From assembly GCA_039798745.1 (NCBI GenBank), contig JBDKFK010000014.1, positions 1 through 37,288 of the forward strand: DNA of 37,288 nucleotides, read 5' to 3'. Below are positions 22,583 to 32,242 of this stretch, in pieces (within the stretch, counting starts at the first letter, position 1; each line of letters opens with the position of its first letter). This stretch comes from JBDKFK01 sp039798745 (lineage in GTDB: Bacteria; Patescibacteriota; Microgenomatia; UBA1406; GWC2-37-13). A model generated the notes under the pieces. It was not told the DNA's origin. It worked only from the letters and a program-made list of their open reading frames with translations, and made no database searches. Both the position numbers and the translations under genes were made by a program.

Positions 22583-24334
22583 GTGAAAAAGAAAAATACC
22601 TCGTCGGTTTTATTTAAAATCCTCGTATGTACTCTTTTTCTCATCGGCTTCGCGCTCAGACTTTATAACCAGCGATGGGATAACGGACTGCAGATACACC
22701 CGGACGAACGAGCCATTACGATGTTCGCGGAAAAAATACATTTCTTTGACCAACTTGACCCTGATTTTTTTAGCTACGGTTCCCTCCCCATTTATCTTCT
22801 CAAAGCGCTCACACAATTTTTTACCTGGCTTATTCCAACATGGTTTACTGTGGACGCGATGTATACTATCGGCCGGACATTATCGGTTATATTCGATATG
22901 GGGACGGCGTATCTCCTCTTTGTTTTGGTAAAAAAAATATCAAATAAAAAAATAGCTGTACTCAGCTTATTTTTTTATGTCATGGCCTTCTTCCCTATTC
23001 AGAATAGCCATTTTTATATAGTAGATGTTCAGGTGACATTCTATGTCACGCTCCTTCTCACTCTGCTTTTGCGGTATATTGAAAAGCCAACGCTTAAAAA
23101 TGCCCTTCTTGTAGGTATCGTTCACGGACTGTGTCTTGCGGTGAAAATAACACCTGTTATTTTCGTGCCTTTTATTATTGTTATATTGCTGGTAAACCAA
23201 CTGAAAAAAAATCTGGGAATAGTAAAAAATGCTATACGTGCTTTTAAACCTCTTTATATATATGTAGGCTCTATCGTGCTAACGTATCTTATATGTGTCC
23301 CCTACTCTATTCTGAACCACACAAAATACATTCACGATATGACTGAGCAACTTCGGCTCAATAGTAACCCGTATGAGTTTCCCTTTACCCTCCAATACGT
23401 AGATACCACTCCCTATATATACTATTTTAAGAATATTATCCTCTGGGGCGCCGGACCTATTATAGCGATAATGGCATTTTTAGGTATCTGCATAGCTTTA
23501 TTCCATTACCGACCGCACACACTTCAAAAAGGCATATCTCCTTTCAAGAGCATACAAGAGTTTGTGAGGAGGCATTATATTCCGGTTACAATCGCCTTGT
23601 TCTATGCCTATTATGTTCTTATCATTGGAAGATCTGCGGTTAAGTTTATGCGCTATATGTTGCCGGTATATCCCTTTATAGCCCTGATGGCAGCAATAGG
23701 ATTTTATTATATCTTTATCGCAAATATCAGGAAGCTGAAACCAATCTACGCGACCTCTCTTGCTACATTTGCGTTCATAGTACTATCCGGCACAGTAGTC
23801 TGGACCGCGACATTTATGAGCATTTATACTCAACCTTTAACTCGGTTAACAGCCAGTTACTGGATCAACTCCTCTATTCCTAAAAACTCCGTACTTACAT
23901 ACGAGGGGTGGGACGACGGGCTTCCTCTTATGGGATCTGAGTTGTTTCAGCATGAGGAACTTGCCCTATATGGACAACCTGATGACGCGGCTAAATGGAC
24001 GTTACTCCATGCTCAACTCGCCCATAGTGATTATGTAATACTTTCTTCAAATCGGCTATACGTACCGATACAACGGCTTAATGATTGCACTAAGTACAAA
24101 AACTGCTTTCCGATAGCCTCAATATACTATAAAAAACTGCTCGCAAATAAACTGGAAACTCGTGAATATAAGTATAAGAAAATTGCTGAGTTTGCTGTAT
24201 ATCCTACCGTACCATTTTCCAAACTACTCTTTGGAAAACCAATATATATAGATGATCAGTCGGCTGATGAGTCGTTTACGGTCTACGATCATCCGAAGGT
24301 ATTGATCTTCAAAAATATCAAAAAGAATCTTTGA
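22583..24334 (+). CDS. GT39-like membrane glycosyltransferase
   Basis: The 583-aa protein starts with GTG and has about 11-12 membrane helices. The first outer loop carries the acidic pair HPDE (residues 39-42) expected for polyprenyl-phosphate-sugar-dependent GT39/PMT enzymes. The C-terminal outer domain ends in FTVYDHPKVLIFKN, shared with the gene at 35828. It probably transfers a sugar from a lipid carrier to a protein or glycan outside the membrane. It is the first gene of the glycan cluster. A palindromic element begins 3 nt after its stop. Confidence 0.85.
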   Translation: MKKKNTSSVLFKILVCTLFLIGFALRLYNQRWDNGLQIHPDERAITMFAEKIHFFDQLDPDFFSYGSLPIYLLKALTQFFTWLIPTWFTVDAMYTIGRTLSVIFDMGTAYLLFVLVKKISNKKIAVLSLFFYVMAFFPIQNSHFYIVDVQVTFYVTLLLTLLLRYIEKPTLKNALLVGIVHGLCLAVKITPVIFVPFIIVILLVNQLKKNLGIVKNAIRAFKPLYIYVGSIVLTYLICVPYSILNHTKYIHDMTEQLRLNSNPYEFPFTLQYVDTTPYIYYFKNIILWGAGPIIAIMAFLGICIALFHYRPHTLQKGISPFKSIQEFVRRHYIPVTIALFYAYYVLIIGRSAVKFMRYMLPVYPFIALMAAIGFYYIFIANIRKLKPIYATSLATFAFIVLSGTVVWTATFMSIYTQPLTRLTASYWINSSIPKNSVLTYEGWDDGLPLMGSELFQHEELALYGQPDDAAKWTLLHAQLAHSDYVILSSNRLYVPIQRLNDCTKYKNCFPIASIYYKKLLANKLETREYKYKKIAEFAVYPTVPFSKLLFGKPIYIDDQSADESFTVYDHPKVLIFKNIKKNL

Positions 24335-24336
24335 CT

Positions 24337-24418
24337 GTCATTCCCGCGAAGGCGGGAATCTAGATAATTGACATATATAGTACATTTTAGTCTGGATCCC
24401 CGTCTTCACGGGGATGAC
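24337..24418. repeat. REP/MITE-like palindromic repeat
   Basis: Two 28-nt arms (24337-24364 and 24391-24418) are inverted copies differing at 5 positions, each beginning or ending GTCAT/ATGAC. Each arm folds by itself (ATTCCCGC-gaag-GCGGGAAT and ATCCCCGT-cttc-ACGGGGAT). The differences between arms keep each hairpin paired. The CATTCCCGC-type core is a repeat sequence seen in many bacterial genomes. It may also end transcription of the upstream gene. Confidence 0.85.
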
Positions 24419-24486
24419 TGCGTTCGATATTACTAAATCTTTCTCCAGTAGACAACAATAACACATTTTTTGTTATCAATATTATC

Positions 24487-24492
24487 TATAAT
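24487..24492 (+). promoter_or_regulatory. -10 box TATAAT
   Basis: TATAAT lies 8 nt before the ATG at 24501 and only 2 nt before the in-frame ATG at 24495, so 24501 is the likely leaderless start. Confidence 0.55.
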
Positions 24493-24500
24493 GGATGAAT

Positions 24501-26582
24501 ATGTTTTTTATGCGACGGTATATACTTCTTCTCCTTCTTATCTTTTTATCCGCATTATTTTTAGTCTCCGTATACTTCAACTCTTCTACGTATATCGTTG
24601 AAAACAGGACAAATGATGTGCGTGTAGTGCTTTATGACAATGTAATGTATATTCCAAAAACTCAACCGGGGGAGATACATGTATTTATAAATACCATCAT
24701 GCGTCATACCGTTGAGCAGTACCTCGTAGAGGATAAAGGATTTATTATAAATACATTTGAGATACTGAGACACATTCTTCTCAGAGACACACCCCTTGAT
24801 ATTGTATATAAACAACCGTCAAATACAACAAAACGATATATTCACTATAACCCGTTTAAAGCCGAGCTCCATATTGATTCCCCCTCCTCTGCTTATCAGA
24901 TAAATATGTACTTAACTGAGTCGACTATACAACTCAGTTCAGAGCATGAAAGACTCTCAAGCGTAAAAGTAAAACCTCCATGGATGCGTCTTATAAGTAT
25001 GCCCCTCCTTACGGCTTTTTCATTGAGTGCGTTTTTTCTGGTAATGATTGGTCTCTTACCCTATCGTAAACAGAAACTGCCGGAAACAGAACATATACCC
25101 CTGTCTCGGATTGAAGCTCTGTCACGCTACCTTCCCCTGATTATATTTTTAGCCGGTGCCGCTGCCTCACTGGCTGTGGTTCAGTTGGTATACCACGCCA
25201 TGCCCGGCTTTGGAGATGAAATGAACTATCTTCTCCAGGCAAAAATATTTCTTGCTGGAAAAATCTCAGTACCTCAGCCTCCGCATCCGGAATTTTTCCT
25301 TGTGGACTGGATGGATATGTTTGGCATTGATGGAAAGATATGGGGCTTTCATGGTATCGGTAACAGCATAATCCTTATGATTGGATGGTTAACCGGAGTA
25401 GTCTGGATAACCATACCTGTTATAACCGGATTCATTGTTGTGGTTCAGTACTATATCGCCATGAGTTTGTTTAAGAATAAACGTATCGCGGTGATCCAGA
25501 TTCTCCTCATGCTAACATCACACTACTTTCTGACGCTATCAAGCTCGTATATGGCTCATGCTCCGAGTATGCTCTTTATTTCTCTCTTCTTCTTGTGTGT
25601 CATAAAGTCAATACAAACAGGCACTGGCGTCTTCCTATTGCCTGCCGCGGTTAGTATCGCGGCTGCTTTCAATACACGGCCGCTCAGCGCTGTTTTAGCG
25701 GCTATCATACCCTGTCTTGCACTCCTCTATCACTGGTATACCATAAAAAAAATCCCCTGGAAGTATGTACTAGGCTCGTTGGTAACCGGGCTCCTGATAA
25801 TCTCCATGTCATATCTCTATACCTACGGCATAACAGGCAAACTGGAGTTGGCGTATATGGTAAAAGGACCCGAGGCAGGGCGAACTTTTGCCGAGCGTTG
25901 GCATGAAGGATGGGGATATCGGTTACAGAATCTTTATCAGAATATGAACGAACTCCAGACACGATCGCATAGTGCAACCTATTTCTTTAATTATTTATTT
26001 TTTCTGATACCTTTGCTGCTCTGGTTCAGAGAACCTCGCAAACTGTTGCTCGCGGCAGGATATCTTACATTCATAAGTTATGTGGTAATACATAGTTTTC
26101 TTCATTTTTACGGCTGGAAATGGGAACCGCGTATGCTCTTTGACATATCCTTTATTTTTTATCTTATCTCCGCTTATGGCATAGAGACAGTCTATACGTT
26201 CTCACGAAGATATAAGAGCGGTTCTCATTTGGTTATTATTGCGCTTACCATATATAGCTTATTTGTACTGTGTATAGATCTTCCCGCCCGGTATAGCGGT
26301 GAATATTTTAACTATAGTGTATCTCCTCCCAATATAAGAGATCAGGTAGTAGAAAAGAATATTCATAACGCTATTATCTTCTTTGGCAATCAGGATATTT
26401 ACGCGCCCTATTCCCCATTTAACTCAGTCACCTTCGATGGGGATATAATATACGCGGTTTCTCAAAAAAGTAACAAAGACGAGCTATTAATTAAGAAACA
26501 TCCGGGTCGCAGCTTATACTATACGCCGGACGCTCTCCGGCTTGAACACTATAAAGGATTTCCCGACAAAAATAGTCAGTAA
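24501..26582 (+). CDS. GT39-like membrane glycosyltransferase with N-terminal outer domain
   Basis: The 693-aa protein has an N-terminal helix (RRYILLLLLIFLSALFLVSV), then an outer domain of about 130 residues that is unusual ahead of a GT39 core. About 11 more helices follow. The acidic motif GFGDEMNYL is in the first loop of the core. ATG 24501 is preferred because of the -10 at 24487-24492. It shares an operon with the next gene (5-nt gap). It likely uses a polyprenyl-phosphate sugar; the acceptor is unknown. Confidence 0.8.
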   Translation: MFFMRRYILLLLLIFLSALFLVSVYFNSSTYIVENRTNDVRVVLYDNVMYIPKTQPGEIHVFINTIMRHTVEQYLVEDKGFIINTFEILRHILLRDTPLDIVYKQPSNTTKRYIHYNPFKAELHIDSPSSAYQINMYLTESTIQLSSEHERLSSVKVKPPWMRLISMPLLTAFSLSAFFLVMIGLLPYRKQKLPETEHIPLSRIEALSRYLPLIIFLAGAAASLAVVQLVYHAMPGFGDEMNYLLQAKIFLAGKISVPQPPHPEFFLVDWMDMFGIDGKIWGFHGIGNSIILMIGWLTGVVWITIPVITGFIVVVQYYIAMSLFKNKRIAVIQILLMLTSHYFLTLSSSYMAHAPSMLFISLFFLCVIKSIQTGTGVFLLPAAVSIAAAFNTRPLSAVLAAIIPCLALLYHWYTIKKIPWKYVLGSLVTGLLIISMSYLYTYGITGKLELAYMVKGPEAGRTFAERWHEGWGYRLQNLYQNMNELQTRSHSATYFFNYLFFLIPLLLWFREPRKLLLAAGYLTFISYVVIHSFLHFYGWKWEPRMLFDISFIFYLISAYGIETVYTFSRRYKSGSHLVIIALTIYSLFVLCIDLPARYSGEYFNYSVSPPNIRDQVVEKNIHNAIIFFGNQDIYAPYSPFNSVTFDGDIIYAVSQKSNKDELLIKKHPGRSLYYTPDALRLEHYKGFPDKNSQ

Positions 26583-26587
26583 CGCAT

Positions 26588-28618
26588 ATGCTAAAAAAAA
26601 GAAATCATCTGCTTATAACGTTGCTTGCCGGTAGCCTTATTCCGGTTATATTTCTCCTCATAAGCATTATGGTTATGAATGACTATGGTGAGACTACCGA
26701 CGAAAAAGCCAGTCAGATTTCCGGCAGCTACTATTACTATCAGTGGGGCAAACAGAAAAACGTCGAAGAATATATACAGTCCTTCTCAGTAAAAGACCGC
26801 AACTATGGTCCCTTCATTGATACATTATCTGTTGCTTCTTACGACATACTGAATCAGAAATACAATATCATTAAGAATCCTGTCGCGAGCTATCATGTAC
26901 CGGCTATTATCGCCTCAACACTCGCACTCGCTATTGTTTTTGCGTTCGCGTATCTGAACTGGGGCATCGCGGCCGCTCTTCTTTCTAGTCTTACCCTGGC
27001 AGTTATGCCTCGTTTCATTGGAGACTCTCAGAATAATATAAAAGACACACCCATTCTTACTCTTTTCGCCTTTACGATAACCCTGTACTATATTGCCGTT
27101 ACGAAAAAGAAGCTTCGCTATTACATTCTGGCAGGCATACTGCTGGGAATGACCTACGCCACCAAAATAAACGCGATTATCATTATTCCTATAATTGTTT
27201 TGTGGTTTGTTGTCTACAATGGCCGCTCGTTAAAAGGTCTTTATACCTTTCTCGTCGGACTTTGTCTGAGTTTTGCGTCCGCATTTGGATCAATCCTGCT
27301 TTTATGGCCGTATTATCGCTACAAACCGCTTGAACGATTTGTAGAAACATATAATGTATTTAAAAGCCATGAGTGGAATGACTATATACTCTATATGGGA
27401 ACTCATTACCGTGGTCATCAAGTCCCCCGGGAGTATCCTTTTGTGATGTTTGGTATTACTACTCCGGTTTTTTTCCTCGGTATCCTCTTTGTTGCCGTCT
27501 GTTTAGCTGCATATATTTGTTTCAGTCATAAGCAAAAGCTCCATAGATCGCCGTTACTTCTACTTTTTATCTGGATGCTCGCAACTCCGGTAATACAGGC
27601 CGTCTCAACAAATCCCATGTACGACGGTATCAGGCATTATCAGGCATCACTGGCTCCTATGGCGATATTGATAGGATTCACTCTATGGTTTGTGGGCAAC
27701 GCTATAAAGAGGAACGCAGGAAAATATAAAATGTATATTTTTGGATTCTATATACTTAGTTGCGTACTCTTTTATGCCCATATTATCCGTACGGATATAA
27801 ACCTACATCCATACCAGATTGTGTACTTTAATGAAGGTATCGGTGGTGTAAAAGGAGCTTATCGTAAGTTTGATCTCGATTACTGGGGACAGTCATTGCT
27901 GGAAGCTACTCAGTGGATTCATGCCAATCTTCCCTCGGGCTCCCGTCTGAAACTGACAAACTATATGGAGCATCACTTTCCTATAGACCGTACCCGATTT
28001 GCCATGGTTACCCGGTATCCTCAGTATAAAATCAATCTTATCCGCGGGACTCTGTATGAGCTGGATACTGACGATGATTATTTACACCCAAAGAAACAGC
28101 CTATACACGAAATTATGGTTGACGGCGCGCCTATACTTCAGATATTCGAGTACCCTGAAAATGCTATTGCGGCAGATCTACCATTTGCCTCTATTCCTGA
28201 CAGTAAACAGCTTATAAGAAGGGGTCTTGAAAAAAAGATCTACGACAACAACGTCTTTGCAGAACCCGCAGGAGAAACTCTTATAGATAGCAGGATGACC
28301 TACAGCTGTGGAAGTGATTTCTATATGAACAAGACTGTCTCAATATCGTATAGCGGGTATCTGCGTGTTACAAAACCTGAGACATACTGTTTTCATATAG
28401 ACGCGGATGATGAGGCGGTCCTAAAACTAGACAACAAAATTATACTCATAAGCCCGACCTTACAGCATACTGAGAGGCACGTATATCTGCAGGCAGGTCT
28501 TCATCGTTTCGGACTGGAGTATGTAAACGACCTCGCGAACGGCTGTCTCATGGTGCAGTGGTCAACGGGCACCTGCGATACGTATGAAGATATTCCGGAG
28601 TCTCTGTTATTTCACTAA
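26588..28618 (+). CDS. GT39-like membrane glycosyltransferase with C-terminal PA14-like domain
   Basis: The 676-aa protein has a membrane GT core (first loop NDYGETTDEKA; helices to about residue 400), then an outer region. The last 130 residues look like PA14/GLEYA: SGYLRVTKPETYCFHIDADD, AVLKLDNKIIL, VYLQAGLHRFGLEY and LMVQWS. PA14 domains bind carbohydrates, so this could hold the glycan acceptor. The stop overlaps the convergent epimerase stop by 4 nt. Confidence 0.8.
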   Translation: MLKKRNHLLITLLAGSLIPVIFLLISIMVMNDYGETTDEKASQISGSYYYYQWGKQKNVEEYIQSFSVKDRNYGPFIDTLSVASYDILNQKYNIIKNPVASYHVPAIIASTLALAIVFAFAYLNWGIAAALLSSLTLAVMPRFIGDSQNNIKDTPILTLFAFTITLYYIAVTKKKLRYYILAGILLGMTYATKINAIIIIPIIVLWFVVYNGRSLKGLYTFLVGLCLSFASAFGSILLLWPYYRYKPLERFVETYNVFKSHEWNDYILYMGTHYRGHQVPREYPFVMFGITTPVFFLGILFVAVCLAAYICFSHKQKLHRSPLLLLFIWMLATPVIQAVSTNPMYDGIRHYQASLAPMAILIGFTLWFVGNAIKRNAGKYKMYIFGFYILSCVLFYAHIIRTDINLHPYQIVYFNEGIGGVKGAYRKFDLDYWGQSLLEATQWIHANLPSGSRLKLTNYMEHHFPIDRTRFAMVTRYPQYKINLIRGTLYELDTDDDYLHPKKQPIHEIMVDGAPILQIFEYPENAIAADLPFASIPDSKQLIRRGLEKKIYDNNVFAEPAGETLIDSRMTYSCGSDFYMNKTVSISYSGYLRVTKPETYCFHIDADDEAVLKLDNKIILISPTLQHTERHVYLQAGLHRFGLEYVNDLANGCLMVQWSTGTCDTYEDIPESLLFH

Positions 28619-29679
28619 AGAAATTTTTTGATGAAGCCGAGAATTCCCTGTTTCCATCCTACGGTATGGGTAGTACCAGAAGGGCGCGACTTAACTTCTT
28701 TATAGTGTTTTTCGTACCACTGATACGATTTGATCAATGCCTGCGCGTTTGAATAGTCGGGTTTCCAGTTAAGAGCTTTCTTTAATTTGTCGATTGATAC
28801 ATACGAATCTTTGTCGGCAGTGTCGTATACCCACTGATATAACGGTGACAGTCGCAGCTTTTCAAATATATACAGTACTGTTTTTACCAACCGTGCAGGT
28901 GTACGCTGAACCTTCGACCCAGAGTTTGCGACAGCAAAAAGAGCTTCCATATCTTCTTTCACTGTTTCAAATTTTTCAGCGCCTATATTGAACTCAGAGT
29001 CAATTGTCTTTTTATCTTTCATTGCGGCACACAGATAGAGCGCTTCCACGAGATCATCTACATCCAGAAGCTGATACTTATTCAGGCCATTTCCGATAAC
29101 GGGTATACGTTTGCCGTCCTTGATCCAGTCGAATAATATTTCAAATACGCCTAATCTATGCGTGCCAACAAATGTCTTTGGACGAATAATGGTGACATAC
29201 ATCCCCTGCCCACGGTATGCCCTGCATTTTTCTTCAGCCGCAATCTTACTTTCCCCATACGCACCGACACCGACAAGCTTATCTTCTTCGTACACAGGAT
29301 GTTTCTCCGGGACACCATAGACGGCAGTTGAGGAAATATATATTACCTGCTTCACTTTGTTTTTTATGCCTGCCTTTAGCACATTTTCTGTACCGCCTAC
29401 ATTTGTTTTCCGTATTTCGTCGGGTTTACGAAGAGGTAGTGCCGCGGCAGCATGTATTACCACATCAATACCTTTAAGAGCTTTCTGCAGATCTTTATAT
29501 CGCCGCACATCAACGTTCATAAACTCGCAGTCTTTTGGGTATTCTTTCTTGTCAAATGGCGCTATATCAGCCATGACTATTCGCTGGATACCCGACGACT
29601 TGAGTTTCTTTTTTGCTGAAAATTTACGCGCGATATGCAGCCCTAAGAATCCTGCTCCACCAGTTACCAATATGTTCAT
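28615..29679 (-). CDS. NAD-dependent epimerase/dehydratase (SDR)
   Basis: This 354-aa extended SDR has the Rossmann motif TGGAGFLGLH, the catalytic STAVYG and YGESK (Y-x-x-x-K) motifs, and the IRPKTFVG segment. It probably modifies a nucleotide-sugar for the surrounding glycosyltransferases. TATAAT (29687-29692) lies 7 nt before ATG without a Shine-Dalgarno. Confidence 0.88.
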   Translation of the reverse strand: MNILVTGGAGFLGLHIARKFSAKKKLKSSGIQRIVMADIAPFDKKEYPKDCEFMNVDVRRYKDLQKALKGIDVVIHAAAALPLRKPDEIRKTNVGGTENVLKAGIKNKVKQVIYISSTAVYGVPEKHPVYEEDKLVGVGAYGESKIAAEEKCRAYRGQGMYVTIIRPKTFVGTHRLGVFEILFDWIKDGKRIPVIGNGLNKYQLLDVDDLVEALYLCAAMKDKKTIDSEFNIGAEKFETVKEDMEALFAVANSGSKVQRTPARLVKTVLYIFEKLRLSPLYQWVYDTADKDSYVSIDKLKKALNWKPDYSNAQALIKSYQWYEKHYKEVKSRPSGTTHTVGWKQGILGFIKKFL

Positions 29680-29686
29680 GAAATTT

Positions 29687-29692
29687 ATTATA
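29687..29692 (-). promoter_or_regulatory. -10 box TATAAT, leaderless
   Basis: The hexamer is 7 nt upstream of ATG at 29679. A second TATAAT on the plus strand (29736-29741) serves the divergent gene at 29756. Confidence 0.55.
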
Positions 29693-29755
29693 CGCTATCC
29701 TCTACAGATTTAAAGCTATTCAGAAAAAAATCACATATAATAATAGGAAATACAT

Positions 29756-31459
29756 ATGAGCGATAAACCTTTAAAAGTGGGCCTCGACCTTGACGGAGTC
29801 ATTCTCTATAATCCTGCACGTATAGTACGGCCGATTGTGTATTTTATTAAAAAATTTATACTTCATAAAAAACGCTTCCAGTTTTATGTTCCCAAATCTC
29901 CCCTGGAAAAATTACTCTGGCATATATTTCACATGTCGAGTATCTTTGTCGCCCCTGGTTTTGAAGAAATAGCGCAGCTTGCCAAAGATAAAAAAATCGA
30001 ACTCTATATAATCACAGCACGATATAGCTTTCTGAAAAATGATTTTGAACGATGGCTGGACAAGATAGACGCTAAACAATATCTCTCGGGATGGTTCTAT
30101 AACAAAGATGACGAACAACCGTATGCGTTCAAGGAAAGAATGATCAAACACCTTGATCTGGATGTTTTTGTGGAAGACAACTGGGATATCGTAAAACATA
30201 TAACCACGCTCGGCAAACCTAAAAAGAGTATCACGGTATATTGGCTGTATAACATACTTGATAAGGGCATCTCTTACGAATTTAAAAAACCAACACTAAA
30301 GCATGTAGCAAAAGCCCTGCAGCCAAAACGTAAAACCCGTGTATTGATTGCTACTGATTATTTTTATCCCCACTGGACGGGTATCGCAAAGGCGATGTAT
30401 AACCTCATAAAGGAGCTTCGTAATACGATTGATTTTAGTGTGCTTACTGTACGATTTGATAATAAACTTAAGTACTATGAAAAAGTGGAAGGTGCATCTG
30501 TTTATAGAACTGACTACGCTTTCCCCTTAAGTAGATCTAAATACTCTCTATCAATGATCTGGAAAGCTATTACTCTTATCCCCTCTCATGATGTTGTGCT
30601 TATCAACTCACCCTGCTCAAATATTCTCCTATTAGCGCTCCTTACAAAACTGTATGGCAAAAAGCTGGTTATCTTTCACCAGGGTGATCTTATACTTCCA
30701 AGAGGCCTGAAGAATCGCGTTATTGAGTATATTTTTGATGTTTGCACCTATATTGGGTTCGCGCTTGCTCACAAGGTAAGCACATATACACAGGATTACG
30801 CTATACAGTCTCGGGTAATAAAACCGTTTATGGATAAGTTCACTCCCCTTCTTATGCCTTTCTACTGCGATAAACCGACCACTATCCCTCCAGCTCTTAA
30901 ACCTCTTGAAAAACTGAAAGAGCAGGGGCATACACTCTATGGATTTGCCGGCAGATTTGTAGAAGAAAAAGGATTTGATACGCTTTTTGACGCGATTACG
31001 TTGCTTGATACGGACATGCAGAATGCTCGCTTTGTATATGCCGGCTCAACCGATATACCATATGAAAACTTTTACGCGGATAACCTGCCCAAACTGGAAG
31101 CTGTAAAAGATCGGGTTATTAACCTTGGACTGCTGAGTGAGGAAGATCTGAACGCATTCTACTCTCTCATTGATTTTATAGTTATCCCTTCCCGGTCTGA
31201 TTGTTTTCCTCTTGTACAGGCCGAGGCATGTAAAGCAGGCAAACCTTCGATTGTCACTGATATTCCCGGCGCTCGTGTAATTGTAAAAACAACGGGGTTC
31301 GGTGTTATATGCCGTCAAGACGATCCTAAAGACCTTGCCCTCAAACTCAAACAGGCAGCTCATACACGAAAGGAACTCATGAAAAAATATGATGATGTTT
31401 TAAATTTGTTGGATAACTCCGCCAATGCAGAAAAAATTAGAGCATATCTTGAAGACTGA
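29756..31459 (+). CDS. HAD-like phosphatase fused to GT4 glycosyltransferase
   Basis: The 567-aa protein has two parts. Residues 1-180 are HAD-like: the nucleophile/acid pair D11-x-D13 in VGLDLDGVILYN, IITARYS as motif II, and VFVEDNWD as motif IV, resembling 5'-nucleotidase-type HADs. Residues 195-567 are a GT-B GT4 enzyme: LIATDYFYPHWTGIAKAM, FAGRFVEEKGFDTLFDA, and the acidic donor motif SRSDCFPLVQAEACKAGKPS (D-x7-E). It may dephosphorylate a sugar intermediate and then transfer sugar. It overlaps the methyltransferase gene by 35 nt. Confidence 0.85.
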   Translation: MSDKPLKVGLDLDGVILYNPARIVRPIVYFIKKFILHKKRFQFYVPKSPLEKLLWHIFHMSSIFVAPGFEEIAQLAKDKKIELYIITARYSFLKNDFERWLDKIDAKQYLSGWFYNKDDEQPYAFKERMIKHLDLDVFVEDNWDIVKHITTLGKPKKSITVYWLYNILDKGISYEFKKPTLKHVAKALQPKRKTRVLIATDYFYPHWTGIAKAMYNLIKELRNTIDFSVLTVRFDNKLKYYEKVEGASVYRTDYAFPLSRSKYSLSMIWKAITLIPSHDVVLINSPCSNILLLALLTKLYGKKLVIFHQGDLILPRGLKNRVIEYIFDVCTYIGFALAHKVSTYTQDYAIQSRVIKPFMDKFTPLLMPFYCDKPTTIPPALKPLEKLKEQGHTLYGFAGRFVEEKGFDTLFDAITLLDTDMQNARFVYAGSTDIPYENFYADNLPKLEAVKDRVINLGLLSEEDLNAFYSLIDFIVIPSRSDCFPLVQAEACKAGKPSIVTDIPGARVIVKTTGFGVICRQDDPKDLALKLKQAAHTRKELMKKYDDVLNLLDNSANAEKIRAYLED

Positions 31460-32237
31460 GATCGATCCCGCGTTTTCTCAGAGAGCGCGATTTATACTCG
31501 AAGAGATCGATACCCACAAACCGCATAGGTTACTGGAGGTTGGGTGCGGTCGTGGGTTTTATATGTACGCGGCCTCACAGTTTACATATATTAAAGAGAT
31601 ACATGGTATTGATATCAATCAGAAGTACATTGATAAAGCGAAGCAATCAAATCGCGATCCTCGCGTTAACCTTCAGAAAGCAAGTATTTATAGTCTCCCC
31701 TACCCTGACAACTATTTCGACTTTATTATTGCCTCTGAAGTCCTTGAGCACCTCGATAATGACGTTAAGGGTATTATGGAACTGAAAAGAGTTCTGAAAA
31801 AAGGAGGCATTCTCGCCATAACGGTGCCTCATCAACGTTTTCCGTTCCTCTGGGATCCACTCAACTGGCTGCTGATGGCCCTCTTTAAAACACATATAAA
31901 CAAAAATATATGGTGGCTGGCGGGTATATGGGCTGATCATGAACGTTTATACACACATGAATCTCTCTATAAACTAGTCACAGATGCCGGCTTTAGTGTG
32001 GGACAGGACAAAGGAGTATTAACATACTGCTGGCCATTTTCACATTTCATTCTCTATGGGATTGGCAAAAATCTGGTGGAGCGGCTTCATATGAAAGGGT
32101 TTGACCGCTTTAACTTTAATGATACAAAACAAAGTAGTACGCTTATCGCCGATGTCTTTGGTCTCCCTTCAACTCTTCTGGATCAACGATTTCCTTCGGA
32201 GGTAGCTATGAACCTTGTTATGAGCGCGCGTAAATGA
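31425..32237 (+). CDS. Class I SAM-dependent methyltransferase
   Basis: The 270-aa protein has motif I LLEVGCGRGFYM (residues 36-47), the acidic end of strand 2 IHGIDINQKYI, and motif IV-like YFDFIIASEVLEHL. It is followed by RVLKKGGILAITVPHQRFP, typical of the Methyltransf_11 family. It probably methylates a sugar or lipid-linked glycan, given that its start overlaps the HAD-GT4 gene. It ends 5 nt from the convergent gene. Confidence 0.88.
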   Translation: MQKKLEHILKTEIDPAFSQRARFILEEIDTHKPHRLLEVGCGRGFYMYAASQFTYIKEIHGIDINQKYIDKAKQSNRDPRVNLQKASIYSLPYPDNYFDFIIASEVLEHLDNDVKGIMELKRVLKKGGILAITVPHQRFPFLWDPLNWLLMALFKTHINKNIWWLAGIWADHERLYTHESLYKLVTDAGFSVGQDKGVLTYCWPFSHFILYGIGKNLVERLHMKGFDRFNFNDTKQSSTLIADVFGLPSTLLDQRFPSEVAMNLVMSARK

Positions 32238-32242
32238 GGGGA

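Noticed and set aside
31425..31459. GT4/methyltransferase overlap as a frameshift
   Set aside because: Both proteins are complete at their ends, and short overlaps of this kind are common in compact operons.
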